This document shows positions 1 through 7,600 of a stretch of DNA of 64,000 nt, in pieces. The stretch lies in contig NZ_JARVRX010000010.1 in NCBI RefSeq assembly GCF_030209435.1, positions 62,001 to 126,000 of the forward strand, given 5' to 3'. How positions within the stretch are numbered: the stretch's first letter is position 1; each line of letters starts with the position of its first letter. This DNA comes from Mycolicibacterium sp. lyk4-40-TYG-92 (GTDB taxonomy: Bacteria > Actinomycetota > Actinomycetes > Mycobacteriales > Mycobacteriaceae). The translations under genes and the position numbers were made by a program. The notes under the pieces are model-generated. The model ran no database searches and was not told the origin of the DNA. It saw only the letters and a list, made by a program, of their open reading frames with translations.

Positions 1-2
1 AC

Positions 3-722
3 AGCGACGAGTGTCCCGAGTCGCTTGCGGCCTATCGGGACAGCATCGCGGTCCTCGACGACACCATTGCCTCGCTGACACAACGCCGGCAGGACCTCAC
101 AGCACGGCTCGACGCTGCCGCGTGCCGAGCATTCGACAAGAAGGACGAACCGTTGACAGATTTCACGACGCTCCCCGCCGGCCTTCCGGTGCCCGAAAAC
201 GACGGTGCGGCTGATCATCTGGTCGGGCTGCAGGTCCCGGACATCACGTTGCCGTCGAGTGGCGGTGGTGAAGTCCCGCTGCGCCATCTGCCGGCGGGGC
301 GGACGATTCTGTACCTGTACCCGCTGACGGGCCGTCCCGGCGTCGACCTCCCCGAGGGGTGGGACGCGATCCCCGGGGCCCGCGGATGTTCCACCGAGGC
401 TTGTGACTTCCGCGACCACTTCGCCGAGCTGAAAGCCGCTGGGGCGAGCCAGGTCTGGGGCATGTCGAGTCAGGACGTCGACTATCAGGCGGAAGTGGTG
501 CGGCGGCTGCGGTTGCCGTTCCACATGCTGTCTGACGAGAAGTTCGCCCTCGCTGAGGCCGCGGGACTCCCGACGTTCGCCGCCGACGGACATCCGCGGC
601 TCTACACCCGGCTCACGATGGTGATCCGCGACGGTTGCATCGAGCACGTCTTCTATCCGATCTTCCCGCCGAACACGCACGCCCAGCAGGTACTCGATTG
701 GCTGCGCGCACATCCGGTCTAG
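3..722 (+). CDS. MerR-type regulator tail fused to a redoxin domain (5'-truncated)
   Basis: The reading frame is open from the window edge with no stop. The first ~45 codons look like the C-terminal dimerisation helix of a MerR-family regulator (Leu/Ala/Arg-rich, with IASLTQRRQDL). They run straight into a peroxiredoxin-like domain. That domain has a PrxQ/Bcp-type active site, GCSTEACDFRDHF, whose first Cys should be the peroxidatic residue, and a C-terminal FYPIFPPNTHAQQVLDWLR. A TTG at 153 could start a free-standing redoxin of 189 residues, but no stop separates it from the upstream frame, so a fusion is favoured. The DNA-binding part would lie left of the window. Inferred role: a redox-sensing regulator, or a peroxiredoxin carrying its own regulator. 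No convincing ribosome site was seen before the TTG. Confidence 0.65.
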   Translation, partial: SDECPESLAAYRDSIAVLDDTIASLTQRRQDLTARLDAAACRAFDKKDEPLTDFTTLPAGLPVPENDGAADHLVGLQVPDITLPSSGGGEVPLRHLPAGRTILYLYPLTGRPGVDLPEGWDAIPGARGCSTEACDFRDHFAELKAAGASQVWGMSSQDVDYQAEVVRRLRLPFHMLSDEKFALAEAAGLPTFAADGHPRLYTRLTMVIRDGCIEHVFYPIFPPNTHAQQVLDWLRAHPV

Positions 723-724
723 AG

Positions 725-779
725 ACCGCTGACGCGCGGCCCTCACGGATTTGCCCGCTGCCAGGGCGGCGTCAGCGGT
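725..779. terminator. Long stem-loop between redoxin and thiolase genes
   Basis: ACCGCTGACGC (725-735) is the exact reverse complement of GCGTCAGCGGT (769-779). A smaller nested pairing of GCCCT with AGGGC lies inside the loop. The element begins 3 bases after the redoxin stop and ends 33 bases before the thiolase ATG. It is probably a transcription terminator without a U-run, as is common in actinobacteria. It could instead be an mRNA processing or regulatory structure. Confidence 0.5.
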
Positions 780-812
780 ACGCTCGCCTCGACATCGAGC
801 GGGAGACGGCTG

Positions 813-2051
813 ATGACAGAAGCATTTGTGCTCGGGGGTGTCCGCACTCCATTTGCGCGGTACGGCAGTTCGCTGTCGCACATCCGCACCGACGACCTCC
901 TCGGCATGACGATGAAGGGCGCGTGCGAACGCGTCGGCGTCGAACTCGGAGCCATCGAGGACGTCGTCGCCGGCTGTGTGAATCCCGCACATGAGGGGAT
1001 GGGTGACGTTGCGCGCTGGGCGGCGCTCGCCGCTGGATTCCCCGACACCGTGGCCGGGACGACCATCAACCGGTTCTGCGGATCGTCGCTGAGCGCCACC
1101 ATCAACGTCGCGCACGCGATCCGGGCCGGCGATCTGGGCGTGGGCATGGCCTGCGGCGTCGAATCGATGTCCCGATCGGGCTGGGCCTACATGAAAGGCG
1201 ACGCGCCGTTCGCCCCGCGCGGGCCCGTCATCCTCCTCGACACCATGTGGGCCGGCGCCGGCGGCCCACCCAACCCCGCGCTGCTGGCGCGTAACGCCTA
1301 CATCAGCATGATCGAGACCGCGCAGAAGGTGGCCGACCGCTACGGTCTGTCGCGCGAGGAGATCGACGCCTTCGCGCTGCGCACGCAGCGAAATGCCAAG
1401 GCGGCCCGTGATTCCGGGCGGCTGGCCAAGGAGATCATGCCGGTCGAGATCGCCGCGACGAAGAAGTCACCGGCGAGGGTGTTCGAGCACGATGAGTTCA
1501 TCCGCGACGAAACCACAGCCGAGCAACTGGCGGCGCTGCGTCCGCAGCCGGGCACCACCCAGATGACGGCGGCCAACTCGACGCCGCTCACCGATGGCGC
1601 CAGCGCCCTCGTGCTGGCGTCGGGGGAGCGTGCGGCGGAACTCGGCGTCGAGCCGTTGGCGCGCGTGGTGTCCTCGGCGGTGTACGGGATCGATCCGCTG
1701 TTCATGGGTCTCGCCCCGGCGTGGGCGCTGCCCCTTGCCATCAAGCGAGCCGGGCTGACGCCGGAACAGATCGACGTCTGGGAAGTGCACGAGGCGTTCA
1801 GCGCGCAGGCTCTCGGCGTGCTGCGGGAGCTGCCGAATCAGCTCGGCGGGTTCGTCGTGCCCGATGAGAAGCTCACGCCCAACGGCGGTGCCGTGGCGAT
1901 CGGCCATCCCTTCGGTGCCACCGGTGCCCGCTACGTCCTGACCCTGGCCACCGAACTGCGCGAGCGCAATGCCCGCTACGGGGCCATCGGAGTCTGCGTC
2001 GGCTCCGGCCAGGGCGTCGCCATCGTGATCGAAAACCCTGCTGCTGCTTGA
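813..2051 (+). CDS. Thiolase (acetyl-CoA C-acyltransferase family)
   Basis: A 412-residue thiolase, full length for the family, acting in cytosolic beta-oxidation or acyl-CoA condensation. The nucleophile is Cys89 in NRFCGSSLS. Other active-site blocks are EVHEAFSAQ, NGGAVAIGHPFGATGAR and the C-terminal CVGSGQG with Cys395. CVGSGQG departs slightly from the usual CGGGGMG but keeps the Cys. The ATG at 813 follows a purine-rich GGGAGACGG. No fatty-acid oxidation partner lies next to it in this window, so the substrate cannot be told. The gene runs towards HemS on the opposite strand, with about 60 bases between the two ends. Confidence 0.9.
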   Translation: MTEAFVLGGVRTPFARYGSSLSHIRTDDLLGMTMKGACERVGVELGAIEDVVAGCVNPAHEGMGDVARWAALAAGFPDTVAGTTINRFCGSSLSATINVAHAIRAGDLGVGMACGVESMSRSGWAYMKGDAPFAPRGPVILLDTMWAGAGGPPNPALLARNAYISMIETAQKVADRYGLSREEIDAFALRTQRNAKAARDSGRLAKEIMPVEIAATKKSPARVFEHDEFIRDETTAEQLAALRPQPGTTQMTAANSTPLTDGASALVLASGERAAELGVEPLARVVSSAVYGIDPLFMGLAPAWALPLAIKRAGLTPEQIDVWEVHEAFSAQALGVLRELPNQLGGFVVPDEKLTPNGGAVAIGHPFGATGARYVLTLATELRERNARYGAIGVCVGSGQGVAIVIENPAAA

Positions 2052-2114
2052 GGAGCCAGGGGATGGTCGCCGCCGACCCGGCAACGACGTGCGCGCAATG
2101 ACAGTCGGACGCTG

Positions 2115-2948
2115 CTAATCCTCGCAGGTCGGCAACGATGCCACCATGGCTTCCCATGTTTTCCGGACGTGCTCACACACGGCTCCGGTCTGCGTCAGAA
2201 CCGTGACGCAGTGGCGGCTGTGGTCGTACAGCTCGATCGCTGACGTCGGCCCGGATATTCCATGCGCGCGAGTCACCCAGCATTCCGAAAGCTGCACGGG
2301 GTCAACGGCATATCGTGCCGCTCCAAATATCACCGCGAAATGTTGGTTTGCCCCATCTGCCATCGACGCCCGGCCGCGGTGTAGCTGCACACACCCGCCG
2401 CCGCGCACAGCGACCGTGAAACCCAGCCCCTCGGATACCAGGTATGCCAAGAGGTGAGGAACCACTGCGGGAACAATCCGCCGGGCGCCCTGAAACGGAA
2501 GCACCTGGTAGCGCGCCTGCGTCAGATCGTCGAGATGGTCGAGTTGATCGGTGTCGTCCCAGTTGACAGCACCCCAGTCGATAGGCGAGACCGGCTCCGA
2601 TGCCTCGGCCGATGCAGCCGAGAGCGCCTCCACCACAAGGTGGTCCGTCAACGGTGTCAGATAGGCGCGGTGCGTGCCGAAGTCGTCGAGCAGTGTCAGT
2701 GCCCGCGATGTCCGGTACCCGACCACACTGGGCGAGATCCGTAGTCCGATCCGATCCTCGTTGTACACGAGCGCCTCACCGGGGTGTGCGATCACGCCAT
2801 ACTCGCCGGTATGCGACAGCAGCGCAGCATCATTGGCGGTCACCGTGACCACCGTGCCCAGCGCGGGCAGCGCTTCGGCCAGTGCGCGGCTGCTAGCCGC
2901 AAGCCGTTGTGCGGGGCAGTTCGGGCATGGTCGACCGTCAGTACACAT
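2115..2948 (-). CDS. HemS/HmuS-type haem-utilisation protein
   Basis: A 277-residue protein made of two repeats of the HemS/ChuS haem-utilisation fold. The first half has LRISPSVVGYRTSRALTLLD. The second has AVDPVQLSECWVTRAHG and TSAIELYDHS, matching the HemS pattern of 'lre..iaeaWvvrkP...TSlE.fd'. It begins with an unusual Cys cluster, MCTDGRPCPNCP. The ATG at 2948 lies inside the end of the diflavin reductase gene (11-base overlap), so it is the last gene of a three-gene operon. HemS proteins bind, move or break down haem in the cytosol and usually need an electron donor, and the neighbouring reductase could supply one. The family call rests on motif memory, not an alignment. The operon's IdeR box supports an iron role. 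Confidence 0.65.
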   Translation of the reverse strand: MCTDGRPCPNCPAQRLAASSRALAEALPALGTVVTVTANDAALLSHTGEYGVIAHPGEALVYNEDRIGLRISPSVVGYRTSRALTLLDDFGTHRAYLTPLTDHLVVEALSAASAEASEPVSPIDWGAVNWDDTDQLDHLDDLTQARYQVLPFQGARRIVPAVVPHLLAYLVSEGLGFTVAVRGGGCVQLHRGRASMADGANQHFAVIFGAARYAVDPVQLSECWVTRAHGISGPTSAIELYDHSRHCVTVLTQTGAVCEHVRKTWEAMVASLPTCED

Positions 2949-4680
2949 CGCGCACGTACCGTTTTTCGCGTTTGAGTTCGTTGACGTACTCGGTGGCAGC
3001 GTCATGATCCAGTCCGCCGTGTTCGGCAACCACGTCGTGCAGTGCCTGGTCGACATCTTTGGCCATTCGCAGCGCGTCGCCACAGACGTAGAAGTGGCCG
3101 CCGTCCTGGAGCCAGCCGAACAGTTCTTTGCCGTTTTCGCGCATCCGGTGCTGCACATAGATTTTCTCGCTCTGATCGCGCGAGAATGCCAGGTCCAGCC
3201 GGTACAGCAGGCCGGAGGCCTGCCACGCCGTCAGTTCGTCTTCGTAGACGTAGTCGTCCGCGCGATGCTGGTCGCCGAAGAACAGCCAGTTGCGGCCGCC
3301 GGCACCGCGCATTTCGCGTTCTTGCAGGAACGCCCGGAATGGTGCGATGCCGGTGCCTGGACCGACCATGATCATCGGCACGTCGTTATCGGCCGGTACT
3401 CGGAACGACTTGTTCGGTTGCAGAAAGATTTTCGCTGTCTCGCTGCGGTCGGCCAGGAACGTCGAGCACACGCCGCCGCGCATGCGCCCGCCCATCTCGT
3501 AGCGCACGCTGGCTACCGTCAGGTGGATACGATCAGGATGCGCGAGCGCACTCGATGAGATCGAGTACGCCCGGTGCTGCAGGGGTTTGAGCAATCCGAC
3601 GAATTCTTCGACGCTCAGGTCGTCGCCGGCGATGCGCAGCACGTCGAGGATGTCCTTACCCCACAGCCAGCGGTCCAGTCTCTCCTTCACGCCGCCGCGC
3701 AGCACGTGCGACAATTCTTCGTTTTCGGCGCGGCTTTCCACCTCGCCGAGCAAATCCTTTGATGGAGAACTAATTTCGTAGCGATTCCCAAGGAGCTCGC
3801 TCAGCGGCTCGCCGTCGACCATCGTGTCGACGGACACCCGGAAATGCTCGGCGATGGCCTCCACCAGAGCAGGATTGTTCTGGGGCAGCACGGCCAGCGC
3901 GTCACCGGCCTCGTATTCGATACCGCTGTCCGCCAACGCGAATTCGTAATGCCGGATCTCCTTGTCCGAACCCGAGCCCGACAGCAAGCGGTTGACCGCC
4001 ACCCCCGCGACGAACGGGTTCTTCCGCGTCCATCCGGAGCGCGCAACCGCACTGGGCGGAGGCGCCGACGGCCGCCCACTGGCACCGGATGTCGGCACCA
4101 GCGCCATCAGTGCACTCTGAATCCAGTCGGCGGCCTGTGCCTCGTAGTCGACGTCGCAGTCGGTGCGTGGGACGACGCGGGACGCGCCGAGTTGCTCCAG
4201 GCGCATGTCGAACAGCTTGCCGGCCTGGCAGAAGCCGTCATAGCCGGTGTCGCCGAGGGCCAGCACACCGAACGAGACACCCTCCAGCCGCGGCGCCGTC
4301 GACGCCGACAGGGCCTCCCAGAACAATTCGGCATTGTCGGGCATTTCGCCCTCGCCATAGGTCGAGGTGACGATCAGCACGAACTTCAGGCCGGCGAACT
4401 CGCCCAGTTCGATCTCATCGAGTCCGCTGACCCTGACGTCGAAACCCTGCGACTTGGCCGCTGCCGCAGCATCATTCGCGACACCCTCGGCGTTGCCTGT
4501 CTGGGTGCCGTACAGGATACGCAGCTGCGGAAGCAAGGCCGGTTGGTCACCGACGACCACGGGCGGCGGGGCAGCGACATTGATCGCCAGCCGGGAATGC
4601 AGACCGGCCAGGAAGCCGGAGATCCAGGCACGCTGGTCCTCGTTGAACGGGGCGTCTTCGGGAATGTAGGCGATCTTCAC
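2938..4680 (-). CDS. CysJ-type diflavin NADPH reductase
   Basis: A 580-residue cytosolic flavoprotein. After a 50-residue N-terminal region comes a flavodoxin-like FMN domain (LYGTQTGNAEG, TSTYGEGEMPDNAE, LGDTGYDGFC). Next is an FAD/NADPH ferredoxin-reductase module with RAYSISSS for FAD, GVCSTFL, GPGTGIAPFRAFLQERE for NADPH, and a C-terminal FYVCGDALRMAKDVDQAL. This is the layout of sulfite reductase alpha subunits and related diflavin reductases. The GTG at 4680 overlaps the stop of the glutamate-synthase-like gene (GTGA). No sulfite reductase haemoprotein is nearby. The likely electron acceptors are therefore the glutamate-synthase-like protein upstream or the HemS protein downstream, and that is inference. 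Confidence 0.88.
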   Translation of the reverse strand: MKIAYIPEDAPFNEDQRAWISGFLAGLHSRLAINVAAPPPVVVGDQPALLPQLRILYGTQTGNAEGVANDAAAAAKSQGFDVRVSGLDEIELGEFAGLKFVLIVTSTYGEGEMPDNAELFWEALSASTAPRLEGVSFGVLALGDTGYDGFCQAGKLFDMRLEQLGASRVVPRTDCDVDYEAQAADWIQSALMALVPTSGASGRPSAPPPSAVARSGWTRKNPFVAGVAVNRLLSGSGSDKEIRHYEFALADSGIEYEAGDALAVLPQNNPALVEAIAEHFRVSVDTMVDGEPLSELLGNRYEISSPSKDLLGEVESRAENEELSHVLRGGVKERLDRWLWGKDILDVLRIAGDDLSVEEFVGLLKPLQHRAYSISSSALAHPDRIHLTVASVRYEMGGRMRGGVCSTFLADRSETAKIFLQPNKSFRVPADNDVPMIMVGPGTGIAPFRAFLQEREMRGAGGRNWLFFGDQHRADDYVYEDELTAWQASGLLYRLDLAFSRDQSEKIYVQHRMRENGKELFGWLQDGGHFYVCGDALRMAKDVDQALHDVVAEHGGLDHDAATEYVNELKREKRYVRDVY

Positions 4681-7600
4681 TGTGCGCTCTCCAGGGAATC
4701 GAACGAGGCGGCGACATCCGGAACAGCTTGTGCGGCAAACAGTTCCTCGAAAGACGGCAGTCGGCCGATCTTCTCGACGTTCTTCGCATCCTGGTACAGG
4801 ATCCAGCCGTAGGTGCCGGGACTGTCCATGGACAGCACGTTGCGTTGGGCCAGCGCCTCCTTGTAGTCGTTGATCCGTTTGTTGGCGACGAACACCGCGA
4901 GGTCCTCGTCGCTGAACCCGTCGATGGCCTCGCGGGCGTAGCGCTGCAGCTTCTGGACGAGGAAGAAGTCCTCGATGAGCACCAGGTTGCGCACGGTCTT
5001 TCCGATCCGCGGATCGGCCACATCGGTCACCCCTGGGGTGCGAGACATGGCGAGTTGCTGGGCCATGTTCAGCACCGTGTAGGTATTCAGTAGCGCGTAC
5101 ATCTCTTCGGTGTCGGTATCGCCGTAGCCGGGTACCGCACCGCCGAGCACCGTTTCCTGATTGCGGTAGGACCGCTTGAATTTGGCCACCTGGTGGCCGG
5201 CCAGCGCCGTGGCCAGCTCGTCGAGCAGTTCCTTGCGGGTCTTGGCCGCCAGGATCGCGTCGGCGTCCTGGTACTGCAGCAGCGCTCGCGGCATGGCGTA
5301 CACCACATGCTGGCGGGTAATGCGCCAGTCATCCAGCAGCTGCCGCGCTTTCGCCGAACCTGTGGCCTCCACATGCCACTGCAGCAGTGTGAGTGCCGCC
5401 GCTTCGTGGAACGGTGCCTCCGATATCGGGGCGACGACGACCGAGTCGGTACTGACCTTCGAGGGTAACTCGCCGTCGGGGTCGTACTGGTACAGGAATC
5501 CGCCGCTCATGCCGTTGGCGACAGCCTTGCCGAACTCGCCGATGTTGAACACCGCGCCGTTGGTCATGTACTCGCAGAGGAATTCGCCGACGCCTTCGAC
5601 TACTGCGCTGGCGCCGGAGTTCCGCACCGCGAACCGGTCACCAGCCTCACCCGCGACGAACAGCCGGCCGCCCGATGCGCCGAACAGCACGAAGTTACCG
5701 ATCAGCACGTTGCCGCCGGGCTCGTCCGATCCGCCGCCGGGGGACAGCACCGCAATGGTGCCGCCGCAGGCGCTCTTGCCGACGCCGTCGTTGCAGGTTC
5801 CGGTGTGCGTCAACAGCATTCCGTCGTTGCAGAATGCGCCGTAGCTCTGTCCGGCCGATCCGGACGTGGTGATGACGACGCTGTCCGGCTTCAGGAAGCG
5901 GCGCCCGCGATCGTCGGTCGCCACCGCCGGACCGTCGGCACCCTCGTGGTTGAGCATGCGTTCGATGTCGATGGCCAGCTGTCCGCCGACGCTCTTGTTC
6001 CGGTTGCTCAGCGTCACCGGTTCCATCGTCACGCCCGCCAGGTCGAGCTGCGCCAGGAACGCGTCGTCGACGGAGTAGTCCCGTTCCATGTAGATCGGGT
6101 CTTCTGGGACGAAACCCTCTGCGGGGGCGAGCATTGCCCGCAGATCGAGTCGGCCGATACTCGACGGGTGATCCAGCAGGTGCAGCAGGTCGCTGCGGCC
6201 GCGGGCGTGCCGCAGTGACGGCAAACCGAGCGTGGCGAGAATTTCGCGGACTTCATGGGCGATGTTGAGCAGGTACTGCGCCAAGGCACGAGGATCGCCC
6301 TCGAACGCCTCGGCGTTCGTGGTCAGGCCTGCCGGGCATTTGATATTGCAGTTCTTCGCCATGACGCACTTGAGCATCATCAGGGCGGTGGTGCCGAACT
6401 CGTAGCTGTCCGCTCCGAGTAGTGCCGATTTGACCACGTCACTGGCGGTTTGGTGCGCGCCTGAACATCGCAGGACGACTTTCTGCCGGATCCCGTTGGC
6501 CACCAGGGCCTGATGCACTTCGGCGACGCCGATCTCCGCCGAGCGGCCCGCGTATTTGAGGCTCGTGACGGCGGCCGCGCCGGTGCCACCGGTGTTGCCG
6601 GCCACATTGATGACGTCGGCGCCGGCCTTGGCGACACCGGCGGCGATGATGCCGATTCCCTCACTCGACACCAGCTTCACGATCACCCGCACGCGTGCGG
6701 CCTTGCAGTCGTGGATCAGCTGTGCCAGATCCTCGATCGAATACGTGTCGTGGTGCGGCGGCGGCGACACCAGTTCGACGCCGGGGGTGCCGCCACGCGC
6801 AGCGGCGATCTGCACCGTCACCTTTTGTGCCGGGAGTTGGCCGCCCTCACCGGGTTTGGCGCCCTGCCCGATTTTGATCTCAAGCTCACGCAACATCGGA
6901 TCGGCCAAGTAGCCGGCCCATATCCCGAACCGGCCCGACGCGAACTGCTTGATACGCGAGCCGCGGATGGTGCCGTAGCGGCTGATGTGCTCGCCGCCTT
7001 CACCGCAGTTCGACAAGCCACCGACCATGTTGGTGCCGTGCGCGACAGCCTCGTGGGCGTTCGCCACCAGCGCACCGTGACTCATGGCGCCGGAGGTGAG
7101 CGTCGCCGCGATCTCGTCGGCCGGTTGCACCGAGTCCAGCGGAATCGCTTCCGGTGCGGTCAGGGTCATTCCCAGGAAATGCCTGGCTCGCGCACGAGCG
7201 ACGAGCCACAGCTGGTCGCCGGTGACCTGGTAGTCGATGATTTCGTCACCGAACCGCTGAATCAGCGAGTCCGCGAGTGCCTGCAGCCGCTCCGGTGAGT
7301 GACTCAGCCGCAGCGTGAACGCGTCTCCCGCCCGGTCGACCGTCAGCCCCCGCACCAGGTAGGAGTTGTTGCCGAAGCGCGCGAATTTGCCCATCTCGGA
7401 CCGGAATTCGTCGGCCGTGGTGGCGAACGTGACGTCGGCGGGGAACGCCAGCACGTCACGCAGGGCCGCGGGCCGGCGGGCACGTTCGGCGTTCATGGCG
7501 AACACGAAGTTGCGGTAGCCGGGAGTGATGTCGAAGCTGTTGACATCTCGCGGCGTCAGCTCCTCAAAACTGTTGTTGCGGTACGCCTCGTCGTTCAGAC

